From the NCBI RefSeq assembly GCF_003589595.1, contig NW_020653391.1, forward strand, positions 4,303,579 through 4,367,578: a DNA stretch of 64,000 nucleotides, given 5' to 3'. A program made the translations under genes and the position numbers. The DNA comes from Hyposmocoma kahamanoa. Its lineage: Eukaryota > Arthropoda > Insecta > Lepidoptera > Cosmopterigidae. Of the stretch, positions 32,879 through 42,208 are shown in pieces. Position 1 is the first letter of the stretch. Each line of letters opens with the position of its first letter. The notes under the pieces are model-generated. The model did no database searches and was not told the origin of the DNA. It saw only the letters and a program-made list of their open reading frames with translations.

Positions 32879-33331
32879 GATAATAATACCGCCTCTCCCA
32901 TTTAAAAATTCAAAATTAATCTTATAGGCCTTGGAAGAGGGGAGAGTCTAAAATAGATAATAATCGAGTTCTTAGGTTTTCGCGATTGTTACACATATGA
33001 AATGAAACTATTTTTCCGGATGTAAATCGCGTATATTTGTTTTTTCAAACAAACCGACGTTTCGGGACCTTTACAGGTCCAATGGTCACGGTGAACCCGA
33101 AACGTCGGTTTGTTTGAAAAAACAAATATACGCGATTTAAATCCGGAAAAATAGTTTCTTTTCCTATAGATAATAATAATAATACCGCCTCTCCCAACTA
33201 AAAATTCAAAATTAATTTTTTAGGCCTTGGAAGAGGCGAGAGTCTAAAATAGATAATAATACCGCCTCTCCCATTCAAAAATTCAAAATTAATTTTTTAG
33301 GCCTTGGGAGAGGCGAGAGTCTAAAATAGAT
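32879..33331. repeat. Three tandem ~78-bp hairpin units, split by foldback B
   Basis: Unit: aataccgcctctcccattc, aaaattcaaaattaattttt, taggccttgggagaggcgag, agtctaaaatagataat. Each unit pairs gcctctccca with tgggagaggc, perfectly in unit 3. Unit 1 is 32879-32960, unit 2 about 33176-33255, unit 3 about 33256-33331. Foldback B occupies 32963-33168 between units 1 and 2. Confidence 0.88.
32963..33168. mobile_element. Foldback element B, copy 4
   Basis: The best-preserved copy: the arms match from ttcgcgattgttacacat through caaacaaaccgacgtttcgg to a centre aggtccaatggtcacgg. The right arm stops at ttttcctatag, short of the outer 25 bp. Confidence 0.88.
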
Positions 33332-33530
33332 ATAACAGTAATAATAATAACAATATTCACACACCCATAGTCCCGCACTAGGGAAACCCTGTATCGCGGG
33401 TGCCATGGACACGTACATAGACAACAAGAAATTACATCCAAACTCACAAGAGAAATAAACGTAGGCCTTACAAATATTCTCTGCGTGGCCTGCGTACCAG
33501 GATTGTAACGTTTCGGCCACAGAGGCAGAT
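33332..33530 (-). mobile_element. SINE-1, minus strand, B box disrupted
   Basis: Starts with the reversed tail aataataataacaatattca. The body is normal. The B-box area (attctctgcgtggcctgcgt) is rearranged before cgtttcggccacagaggca. It abuts the hairpin array. Confidence 0.8.
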
Positions 33531-34042
33531 AGTCCGTATGGTTGTCTGTTTAAGCCGTTTAACATATTTATTCCAAAATTGTTATTATTTTGACCCATAA
33601 TTGCTCTTTATTGTCTTTGACACGTTTTTCGTTTCATAGCATTGGTTTCTCTATGGTTAATTCTACTAGCACATTTGTCACTTCCCGTTTTCAACATTTT
33701 ATATGTTCCCATTACATCACACAACTTGCATAGTAGAAACATGAACTTGTTTGCAAATTACTAGCTTCTATTAAAAATCTAATGTTATGCAAGTATGAAG
33801 TCATAATAGTAAGTTCTTGTTAATGGAAATGTTCTCCAAGGTATACAAGGTGTAATACAAGGGTTTGGTCATTCCAGGAAATGTTTGTTTTCTAAGTTGG
33901 AACCTCCTCATCAAGCGTCCATAGTGCGTTACGCTGTACCACTGATGAATTTAAAAAAGTATATTCTACAAATTCCCACTGGTGGGGCTCTTAAGATTTT
34001 TTCCACAAATCCCCACGAACGTAGTACTTACCACATATTTTA

Positions 34043-34370
34043 TAATCATTAATACAAAGATCGAACACAACAAATTGCGTATTATTATGATTTGGTTGAA
34101 TTTCACTGTGTTTTCGAACCATAATATTCATTATTATTTTTGTGAAATTACTTGTCATATACAAAGATCGATGCAAAAAATCTTTCAATCTGACTGGACT
34201 TGAACCTGCGTCTATATGCCAAACCACCAGCGTAGAGCGGTTGCTCTACCAACGGAGCTACAGATGGAGTCAACAGACTTTACGAATCTTTCTATGCGTT
34301 AGTCAAAATCTTTGTTTTTTATTTTAACGCCACGTGTGAAAAAATTTATGAAAGTATTTTACGTGGATCT
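34043..34370 (-). mobile_element. SINE-2, nearly complete, with 3' insertion
   Basis: Reversed head: gacttgaacctgcgtctata (B box), gctctaccaacggagctaca (A box), tttacgaatctttctatgcg. The word tacaaagatcgaac at 34053-34066 is duplicated as tacaaagatcgatgc at 34160, bracketing an AT-rich insert of about 95 bp. The A/B spacing is tRNA-like, but the arms do not pair fully. Confidence 0.7.
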
Positions 34371-34447
34371 TTCAACGGAGAAAATTAAGTTAATTGTTTT
34401 ATTATTATATTTAAGTATATGTGTTTCAACTTTTTGCAAATGTGTTG

Positions 34448-34556
34448 AATCACTTTTGCAAAAAGCAAATTACACTTGAAATGGGCACATTAATTAGACA
34501 CCACTCCACACCACCAGACACTCATTCGTAAGCAGATTCCCGTGAGAAGAATAGAG
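34448..34556 (-). mobile_element. LINE-D 3' UTR fragment
   Basis: gcaaattacacttgaaatgg, attcgtaagcagattcccgt and gagaagaatagag; same subfamily as 8.74 and 55.66 kb. Confidence 0.6.
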
Positions 34557-34689
34557 TAATAAACAATAGGGGCTACCCGGTCTTACTGGGATTTTTTAGA
34601 ATTTTTTTCTACGAATCCCCACTGCGTACTTCACGTTAATGGGGATTTGTGAAATATACCCTGAAAAGAAATTATGGTTTTAAATTTAT

Positions 34690-34915
34690 TTCCTTTTTTC
34701 ATTTGTCTGTTCATTGATGTAATAAGGCATCACATCTGCAAAATGACAATATTCAGGAGAGATTTAAAGATTCTACGAACGAAATTAGTCGCAACTTTTT
34801 CATGCATAAATCATAAAAGGTCGTATTATTTTTATGACTTTCACGTGACAAAGGCATTTTTGACGTATGGTTGCTTTACTTTGTACGACTTACAAAAACT
34901 GAGATGATGTGTGAG
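34690..34915 (-). mobile_element. Rep-QR, copy 3, uninterrupted
   Basis: Plus-strand words cacatctgcaaaatgacaat, gattctacgaacgaaattag, cgtattatttttatgacttt. The reverse joins the left and right parts of the 16.7- and 29.1-kb copies without an insert, so it serves as the empty site. Confidence 0.65.
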
Positions 34916-35189
34916 TCACGTTTAACTCTAAGATCAAAGATCGATGATCCTTCACTCACATGGGTTTATTTGCGTAAAACAAGGGTCGACGAACGAACGT
35001 ACAAGTACATCCAAACATACAGTTAGTTTTATATTTACATTTTTACTTATTACACTTATAAAAATACTTGTTTTCCGAGTTGTTTGTGGTACGGTGACAA
35101 ATATAGCTGGAATTTTTCTAACCACTAATCTAAACAAAGTATAGCCAAAAAAAAAATGGAATATTGTAAATCGGACGTCGAAACCAATT

Positions 35190-35385
35190 TTTGGGGCACT
35201 GCCACAGGGCCTGTTACCCTGAGACGTAAATTGAAAACTCCCATGTGCTTGTAATTTCACCAGCATTCTTATCCTTCAAAACCGAAACGTAGTGATGCTC
35301 ACTTTTTATAGAAATAGCCGAGGTGCAATTACTTCTCTGAACGAACTCTTTCGCACGGAGCTACTAGCTACTACTACTAACGACA
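35190..35385 (-). mobile_element. Rep-A, 3'-truncated
   Basis: From ggggcactgccacagggcct to gagctactagctactact. The cattactgcttggcgg block is deleted. Confidence 0.75.
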
Positions 35386-35589
35386 TCTAACTATATTAAT
35401 ATCGTTACTAAAGGAAAAAAACTATTTTCAATTCAATTAATTTTAGTATTTCTGAAAATAAGTTTAAATTTAAAAAAGCGAGACTTTCGTTTAGTGACTG
35501 TATTATTTTCAACATGTAATATGTACATTTTCGGAGTTGTCTTAAATTACCTTTTATTAATTACTATTACATAAATTACTTTTTTTGTT

Positions 35590-35960
35590 TGAAAGGGGGT
35601 ATCTCAGCTGTGGTCCCATTCAAATACGAGTAAAATAGTCCACCTCTAAGGCCCAACTCAATGTTTTTCACCTATAGCATATTCATCTGTATTTTCCCAT
35701 TAGTAAGGCGGCACTGTGATCCGGGCGCACTAATGCGAACGTCGTCACACGTCGACGCGCGTCTCCAGCCGTTGAAGTTGAAAACAGGATGCGACGCTTC
35801 GACTCTGCGCCAGTGTGAGTTGAGCCTAAGGGTGACATGTTAGGGGATGAATCCGGTTTATAGGACTTCACCCACTTTCCGTCAACCCATTTCAATAAGA
35901 CTTGTCAAATAGATTACCTAATTCCACAAAGTTTTAGAGGTCGACTTTTTTTATAAAAAA
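35590..35960 (+). mobile_element. Rep-G interrupted by MITE-H
   Basis: Left piece ends gtccacctctaag. The right piece resumes ggtgacatgttaggggatga and runs through cacccactttccgtcaaccc to gaggtcgacttttttt. Removing 35650-35826 and one TAA restores the usual ccacctctaagggt junction. Confidence 0.75.
35650..35826. mobile_element. MITE-H, copy 2, with exact TAA duplication
   Basis: 177 bp. Ends gcccaactca and tgagttgagcc, flanked by TAA at 35647-35649 and 35827-35829. The internal ctatagcatattcatctgta is shared with copy 1. The left arm is shortened by a deletion. Confidence 0.82.
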
Positions 35961-36102
35961 TTTATTCCGTTTACTCAATGACGAAACGTCAATGTTTTGT
36001 AGAAAGAGCGTAAGTGACATTTCAAAAAATGTTTTCAGAAGAGCATGTTTTAGGTTTTAACGACTGTTTAAAAATATTCCCGTCCTATTTTAAATTTCAA
36101 TT

Positions 36103-36640
36103 ATCATCATCATCATCATCATCATCAGCCTATTGCAGTCCACTGCTGGACATAGGCCTCCCCTAATGCACGCCATTTCGCCCTGTTCTCGGCTTGACGC
36201 ATCCATTTCCTGCCAGCAATCTTCCGCAGATCGTCACTCCATCTGGCTGGAGGGCGTCCCACACTACGTTTGCCAAGTCGTGGTCTCCACTCAAGAACTC
36301 GTTTACCCCAGCGGTTGTCGGTTCTTCGGCAGATATGTCCAGCCCACTGCCACTTCAGCTTGCTTATCCGAAGAGCTATGTCGATCACTTTGGTTCTCTG
36401 TCTGATAACCTCATTACGGAGTTTATCTTTCAGAGAAACTCCGAGCATAGCTCGTTCCATAGCTCGCTGAGCGACTTTAAACTGGTGGACTAGCCGTATC
36501 GTGAGTGTCCACGACTCAGCTCCGTACGTTAGAACTGGTAGGACGCACTGGTTGAAAACCTTTGTTTTCAAGCTCTGCGGGATGGGCGACGAAAAGACTC
36601 GACGTAGCTTCCCAAACGCTGCCCAGCCAAGCTGAATCCC
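36103..36640 (-). pseudogene. RTE-clade LINE: C-terminal part of endonuclease-reverse transcriptase, 5'-truncated
   Basis: This is the longest clear coding remnant: an open minus-strand frame from about 36640 to a TGA at 36125-36127 (about 170 residues, no internal stop). Order of motifs: IQLGWAAFGKLRRVFSS, CVLPVLTYGAESWTL, RAMERAMLGVSLKDKLRNE, KWQWAGHICRR, GRPPARWSDDLRKIAG, EAYVQQWT. The set LTYGAExWTL, RAMLGxSLxDxxRN, WAGH, GRPPxRWxDDL, AYVQQWT is the signature of RTE-type elements such as those known from Heliconius (family recall). The thumb and C-terminal region are present; the endonuclease and YADD core are not. After the stop comes a (TGA)n tail (36103-36127 on the plus strand as ATC repeats). 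Clean 5' truncation and an intact frame point to a recent insertion. Confidence 0.93.
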
Positions 36641-36719
36641 AATTTTAATTAAATTCAAGTTTGAAAAGTGATTTATAACATGACGTAAATATTTAAAAAA
36701 GTCGTGAAAACCTAAGACA

Positions 36720-36898
36720 TATCGAGTTCTTAAGGTAAGTTAAGGTAGGTTAAGGTTTTCGCGATTGTTACACATAGGAAATGGAACTATTTTTCCAGAT
36801 TTAAATCGGGCATATTTGTTTTACTAAACAAACCCTTTGTTTGTTTGAAAAAAACAAACATACGCGATTTAAATCCGGAAAAATAGTTTCATTTCCTA
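36720..36898. mobile_element. Foldback element B, copy 5, inside foldback Z
   Basis: Left end cgagttcttaaggtaagtta, ggtaggttaaggttttcgcg carries an expanded GGTTA-like run. The centre is shortened (aaacaaaccctttgtttgtt). Flanks aacctaagacat and aacctgagacat suggest a duplication of target sequence. Confidence 0.8.
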
Positions 36899-36962
36899 AC
36901 CTGAGACATGCTCCGCGGAAATATTTTCGAAAAGTCGCTTACGCTTTCTACAAAATGTATTT

Positions 36963-37125
36963 AACATAATAATAAAAGCTTTATTGACCAAAAAGAATTA
37001 CATTATTTTGCATTTATAATATTTGACTATGTTATATAATTCTGTTATATCAGTCATTTCTCGCGGTGTCTCCACTAAGTACGAGTATCATAATATATAA
37101 TATACTTGTATCGCAGAGACCTAGT
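36963..37125 (-). mobile_element. Possible LINE 3' end
   Basis: On the minus strand, caataaagcttttattatta at about 36966-36990 follows tttttggtc; it looks like a polyadenylation signal plus simple tail. Weak. Confidence 0.3.
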
Positions 37126-37509
37126 ATATATCGCACTGCTATTACAACAGTGTTATAACTCAAAATATGTTCAATTCAAGATTATACCACTGATGAATGT
37201 AAAATTTGTGTCCTACAGGCCAATAAAACAATGAATCGAATATTGTAAAAACGACTAAAAGATATATACTTAACTCAAAATGAGACACGCTTTATGTGAG
37301 CTAGTTCTAGCCAAAATAGTCCTTATTCAAAAATATGAACTATTTTTCTCTTTTGTTTTTAAATATGTACATATATTTGGCAAGTAGGAAATAACTTATA
37401 CATAAATTTACACAGTTCTTTCACGGGAAGCGAGTAATTAGTGTTTCGTCGATTCAGAGAAAATACACATTTTGAGATAATACACTATAGTATAAACAGT
37501 GCGATATGT
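37126..37509. mobile_element. Foldback element W (single copy)
   Basis: Arms of about 45 bp: tatatcgcactgctattaca, acagtgttataactcaaaat on the left; ttttgagataatacactata, gtataaacagtgcgatatg on the right as inverse. The interior is AT-rich without a frame. Flanking ctagta and ccagta could be a 6-bp duplication with one mismatch. Confidence 0.7.
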
Positions 37510-38011
37510 CCAGTAACTAACATCTGTGGCACACAGTATAGTTAAAGTAGATTATTAATGTAGGTTCAATGGTTGGAGGGGTTCTTAACATTCCGTGTAA
37601 GTTATTGTACATGTTTTTTGTTTTATTATTTTAACATTAACACGAATGTCATCACAATTACCTAGCTTTCCTGCTAACCTAAATAACCATACATGTCAAA
37701 AAGTCAAAAGGTTATCCTAGAACAAGCAATTGCTACACACATTGCGGGTTTTCAGAAGCGCGTCCATTGCAACACCAGTACTTAAATGCCAATGGTTATA
37801 CAATATGCGCAGGTTTATGTAACACTTTGATTTAATATCTAGACATATCATTTTGAATGAAATAATTGAGGAAGATCATTAAGTTTTAAATTGTTCGATT
37901 TCTATTTTGTTTTTCATTTGTTGGTGAAAAACGTGAAAACACATTTGTAAGAAACATTTATTTGTAAATTTGGGTTTTATTCTAAGCTATCATCCTTATT
38001 CACAAATAACT

Positions 38012-38259
38012 GTAGCAGTAGCGCTCCTTGTAAAAGAGTTCGTCCGAAGTATTGCCACTTTACCTAATTCTGCCGTGAGCAGTAATGTGAGCCTTACTGC
38101 GTTCCTATTTTGAAGGGAAGGGAAGGCGTGCTGGTCAAATTACAGTCACATAGGACTTGTGTGACGGGCGCAGCGGCAGTGCCCCGCAGAGCTTTCCGAT
38201 TTAGGCGTGTCGCTTACTGCCAGGAGCACGACATATTCGTCCCGTTTCCTGGTATCTTT
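38012..38259 (+). mobile_element. Rep-A, diverged
   Basis: From tgtagcagtagcgctccttg to cccgtttcctggtatcttta. The caacttatgtctcagg and cagatctttgcg blocks are shortened and the A-rich end is lost. Confidence 0.75.
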
Positions 38260-38301
38260 ACTAGAAACCTCAGCTTAACCAAAACATTGGTACTACAAAC
38301 C

Positions 38302-39330
38302 TCTAAGACTCTATACAACCTCAAATGGCTTTGGTTAATTTCGAATATTAATAGTTGAACTTTGGAAAAAATATACAGTAAAATTGGGGAATATACACTG
38401 ATTACTATACGGTGTGAATAATAAATAAAAAAATAAAATAAAATGTTTCTTTATTCAGGTATACACCCATTAATAAATTTAACATTATTCATTACAAAAT
38501 ATTACTTTACTACATATTTAAGAATTACATTAAATTGAATTGAATTCACATTAGAAATAATAGTATAACAATAATTAATTTTTAAATTTTAAATATGGAG
38601 TGGTCACTTACAACGTAACACGCGTCGCATACTGTTCTTACAATTATATTGGTCGAATCGCTCACTCTCACAAGAAAAGACCAATATCTCTTCCGTATTA
38701 TGGCGAAAAAATCGTCTACTCTATTCACGGCAAACATGCCAGACGCACTACACCGCCAGGGCAGCCGCAGCATAGCGCGAAATGCATTATTGTACTGAAC
38801 TCAGTCTATCAAAAGCTCGCTTAGTGTAATGGTACCACAACTGACTAGTGTAGAACGCCTGACAGTAAGCCCTAAACAGAGTTATTTTTACTTGAATTCA
38901 GCAACGAGTGAATCGACGCGCCTACATGGTACTCTTCATGGCTATAGTCCTCCTCTGTCGCTCCAAATCATCATCGTCTCTCAATTTTGCGGTAAGTATA
39001 TGCCCTAGGTATTTAAAGCGCGATAATTACTTAGTACGGTGCCATTCAATGCGACAGGCGGAATGTTGTCCGGTCCTTTGCCATACTTAAATACACACAG
39101 TGAAAACACGATCCCTAAAATTTTCACCATAGAAAAAACCCTAACTTACCTCGAAATTTTACTAGAAAACCAATATCATCAATAGGCACTTTACATGTAC
39201 CAATAATTTGTATTTATATCAACTGAACTAAATGGACTCGTTTACTATATGACATCAATTTTTCAAATGGCTTTAATTTCTTTGTAAAAAATTCTGAAAT
39301 AAAGCCCCTGCCGCTCGACCCAAGCAAAAG
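38302..39330 (+). mobile_element. Rep-X, copy 2, split by LINE-L
   Basis: Left piece 38302-38408 (acctcaaatggctttggtta, tactatacggtgtgaa). Right piece 39095-39330 (cagtgaaaacacgatcccta, atatcaactgaactaaatgg, ccgctcgacccaagcaaaag). Copy 1 shows the uninterrupted order. Confidence 0.75.
38409..39094 (-). pseudogene. LINE-L 3' third with 3' UTR and AATAAA, inserted in Rep-X
   Basis: Minus strand in order: PPVALNGTVLSNYRAL (about 39050); shifted frame FKYLGHILTAKLRDDDDLER, RQRRTIAMKSTM, stop, ARRFTRC, stop, QVKITLFRAYCQAFYTSQLW, YHYTKRAFDRLSSVQ (to about 38790); second shift, LRLPWRCSASGMFAVNRVDD, IIRKRYWSFLVRVSD to the stop near 38582; then an AT-rich UTR with ttaatgggtgtatacctgaa and aataaagaaacattttattt, ending at 38409. 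It carries at least two frameshifts and two stops. The FKYLGH-xD-IERERR-ARRF-TLFRAYC order matches the 14.5-15.2 kb relic, so both belong to one family. Confidence 0.82.
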
Positions 39331-39414
39331 GTCTCAGTAAGCGCAAAATTTTTAATCGAGCTGAGGTAGCATAGACCGTTAAGAATGATAAAAGTTCAAC
39401 TGAAACATTAAATA

Positions 39415-39592
39415 TTAAATTACAGGCACAAGGGACTTGTCAACTTTTACCTCAAGGTGACGGTCGCAGTGGCAGTGCTCATAAGATCTTTACGATTAAA
39501 ATCTCTGAATTGCACTGCGACTGTTATGGATAGGCGTGTCGCTTACCACCAGGAGCACAGCTCGTTCGTCCCGTCTTTTGGTATTATAAAAA
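39415..39592 (+). mobile_element. Rep-A, 5'-truncated, with A-rich 3' end
   Basis: From aaattacaggcacaagggac to cttttggtattataaaaaaa. Confidence 0.78.
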
Positions 39593-39765
39593 AAGTATCA
39601 AAACAACTTGTAAAGTTAACATATTACGTTATGCGAAAAAAACAAAATCGTTTTATTCCTTTAAGTAGAACGTGAAAAACTGGGTCAAATATAATTTTTG
39701 TCACAGTATATAATTTGCAGGTTTGGACTACCAGTAATACAACTTGATGTATAAATACAACGTAA

Positions 39766-39985
39766 CTGTCTCCGTGGCCGAACGGTTACCATTGCTTTTG
39801 GTTTTTGGTTTGGTTTTTGGGACTGCCACGCAGAGGTCCTAGATTCGATTCCCGGGTCGGGATAATTTTTGTATGGCCTACATTTATTTGCCTCGAGAGT
39901 TTGAGTGTAATTTGTGGTTGTCTGTATCTGTGTCCATGGCACCGGCGAACACAGGGTTGCCCTAGTGCGGGGTTATGTTGAGTGT
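39766..39985 (+). mobile_element. SINE-1 with a GGTTTTT expansion in the head
   Basis: A box tggccgaacggttacc and B box gattcgattcccggg are good. Between them the usual atgctgga is replaced by ttttggtttttggtttggtt, a local tandem expansion that lengthens the A-to-B spacing by about 20 bp. The body is complete to tgttgagtgtatgcg. Confidence 0.88.
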
Positions 39986-40297
39986 ATGCGTTTTTATTAC
40001 ATTGAAGCGTCGAGTAAGTTATCTTTATCTTCTACCACTGCCTTATCATAAGTTAATAATCGACATTTTTCTCGAAAATCAGTTAGTAACATATCTGGAA
40101 TTAGCGAATCGAGATCTACAACCCCCTCTAATCGGATTTTTTTATATCATATTTAGTTTCAGTTTTTTAGTTACGCAAAATCAGCGTAATTGACAAATTT
40201 ATTAGATAAAAAACCCATTAGGTACCAATATCTCGAAAATTACCAAAATGTAAATACGTTAGTTATGACAAGGAGGGCAGAATAGTTTTCTTTTTAT

Positions 40298-40905
40298 TAA
40301 CCGACTTCAACAAAAAGGAGGACGTTCGGCAGTATGTATGTTTTGTGCTTAGAATCTTAGCTTAGGTTAATTCTAAGGTTTTATGTATGTTTTCAGGATA
40401 TCGAAAATTCCGACCGACTTTGAAAATTTTTTTTTTTGTTTGAAAGGGTACACTCTCGTGGTGGTCCCATTGTCACCAAGTCAGAATATGATGAGGGGAT
40501 CCCCTGAAAATCGTACGAAATCCTCAAATTTTATAAGCATGTCCGTGTAGTCACCAATTTGTATATATATTATTAGTAAGTAGTAGTATATATATTTGAA
40601 TATTCTTTTTTTGTTTCAAAGGGTATGCTCTTGACGTGGTCACGGGTGCTGTTCTGGGTTCGTTTCGGCTATCACAAATTACTAATTATTTTCCGCAAAC
40701 AAATGTCGACATTTCACTTGACACAATACATGTACCTAATCAACAAATCACCGTCACCATGACAACCAGAAAAAAAAATACAAAATGTACAAAGGAGTCC
40801 GTAACAGTCTCATTGGCACCAAGAAGTCAGAATCTGATGAGATAAAAGAATCCCATGAAAATTGAAAAAAGCCGATAAGCAAAATTTGGAGATCGGTATT
40901 TTTTT
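40298..40905 (+). mobile_element. Rep-G-related repeat (long form), two tandem parts
   Basis: Starts ttaaccgacttcaacaaaaa, then gaccgactttgaaaattttt, tttgtttgaaagggtacact and gtggtcccattgtcacc, gtcagaatatgatgagggga. The part from tttgtttcaaagggtatgct at 40610 repeats these words more loosely, ending gtcagaatctgatgagata. The start matches Rep-G but the rest differs. Confidence 0.55.
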
Positions 40906-40999
40906 TTTCAATGAAAAAATTACAATTATTCTTACCTCAAATATTCTGCTAAGGATACTGGGTTGTACACTTTAACGAACTTATCCACGAAGGTTCCAA

Positions 41000-41175
41000 G
41001 CCTCGATGACCCTATTGCATTGTGAGCGCTGGATGAAGAAGGTCGTGTAGGGCTAGTACGAAAGCGCGAGATAGGGCTATTCTTGCGCTTTATGTCGCTC
41101 TCGCACTCGCTACTAGGTTCGATTCCCGGTAGATACAGTTTAGGAAGTGATTTTTTCTAAATAGGAAATTGCACG
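41000..41175 (+). mobile_element. tRNA-like SINE interrupted by MITE-P just before its B box
   Basis: Head part attgcattgtgagcgctgg, atgaagaaggtc; the B box taggttcgattcccggtag resumes at 41113. Body ggaaattgcacggaatttca. MITE-P copy 4 lies between. Confidence 0.65.
41048..41112. mobile_element. MITE-P, copy 4
   Basis: tagggctagtacgaaagcgc, gagatagggctattcttgcg, ctttatgtcgctctcgcac, ending cgctac. The right arm is shortened. Confidence 0.65.
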
Positions 41176-41270
41176 GAATTTCATTGCTCTGGCACTCAGG
41201 GAATTCTCTACTTTGAGATCATGTAATTGATATGGTAATCTGGCAAATATTATAATTTTCCACATAACCA

Positions 41271-41355
41271 TACTTAATTTATTTCTGTCGTGAGTTTGGG
41301 TGTAATTTGTGGCTGTTTATGTGTGTTTCCATGACACCCGCCCGTTATTATTAAT
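41271..41355 (+). mobile_element. SINE-1 3' fragment
   Basis: gtcgtgagtttgggtgtaat, tccatgacacccgc and a short ttattattaat tail; the rest is lost. Confidence 0.7.
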
Positions 41356-41719
41356 AGTTATGAAAGGATAGTCACTTCGTGTTTGCTAAAACTTGACGCA
41401 CTGTTACTATTACAGATGCTGTGTATAGCAAATAGCTACGCTCGCGCAGTAGACCGTAATGTTTGGCAAGTGTTGGTCAACGTTAAGAAACGAAGGAACT
41501 TCATTCACCGCGTTGTACAGTGACTGGAAACTAATTTGAACTTTGACTTTAGAATTTAGTTTGACGTCTGTTGCTTGAAATGCCTAATCACAAAGAGAAT
41601 GTCACAGAAACGTTGAAGATGATTAAAGATCTCAACATACATAGGGCATCGCAGTTTTAAATACAGAGCATTGAGCATTATTGCGTTCCAGTTTTAATGC
41701 GTAAGGGTGCTGGTATAAT

Positions 41720-42208
41720 GCTAGTGATTTTTTATGATACAAAGTGACGTGGCAAGTCGTCGGCCTAGTGGTAAGTGACACGCCTGTCCATAACAGTTGC
41801 TGTGGCATGCAGAGCTTGAAACGCAAAGATCCGGGACATAAGTTCACAAATCTCATGTGCCTGTAATTTCACCAGTACCCTTAGCGCGTTTGTTCACTGT
41901 ATCCAATTCGTATTAGTTCCGAGACTATACAAACCTAGAAAACTCGGACACACTTCGGATTTCGCTTGTGCACTAAGTCCGATTCAAATCCGAGAAAATC
42001 GAATATTGCTTGCACACCTAGAGATAAAATGATCCCTGTGATATTTCGGACAGTCATTTCTCGAATTCGGAACTAATAAGAATCCGAAGTAGTGCGCGAA
42101 CGCTCTAACCCCTCAAACACAGAAATACTCATATTACTGCTTGGTATAGGTAAGATGGCAGTTCTACCCTGGACGAACTCTTTCACAAAGAAGTGTACTG
42201 TAACAAAA
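41720..42208 (-). mobile_element. Rep-A (inner copy), with MITE-F inside
   Basis: Minus-strand copy bounded by a T run (gattttttatgatacaaagt) and gtgtactgtaacaaaa. This defines both ends of a transposed Rep-A unit. It is itself split by MITE-F at 41884-42105. Confidence 0.85.
41884..42105. mobile_element. MITE-F, copy 1, with TA target duplication
   Basis: 222 bp with about 40-bp inverted arms: gcgcgtttgttcactgtatc, caattcgtattagttccga against tcggaactaataagaatccg, aagtagtgcgcgaacgctc. TA at 41882-41883 and 42106-42107 flanks it, and the Rep-A consensus word cccttaccc is restored on removal. A TA duplication fits the Tc1/mariner superfamily. Confidence 0.85.

Larger units (their letters stand above)
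35990..36962. mobile_element. Foldback element Z, containing an RTE LINE and foldback B
   Basis: Left arm 35990-36102: ttgtagaaagagcgtaagtg, agagcatgttttaggttt, acgactgtttaaaaatattc. Right arm, inverted, in two pieces: 36655-36719 (aaatatttaaaaaagtcgtg, aaaacctaagacat) and 36899-36962 (gagacatgctccgcgg, gcttacgctttctacaaaat). The LINE lies between the arms and foldback B splits the right arm. A diverged piece is at 4430-4500. Confidence 0.7.

Noticed and set aside
32879..33331. CRISPR-like array (regular repeats)
   Set aside because: Units are contiguous without unique spacers, the genome is eukaryotic and the interruption is a foldback element.
36133..36493. Plus-strand ORFs of 66-99 codons
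   Set aside because: They lie antisense to the intact RTE frame.
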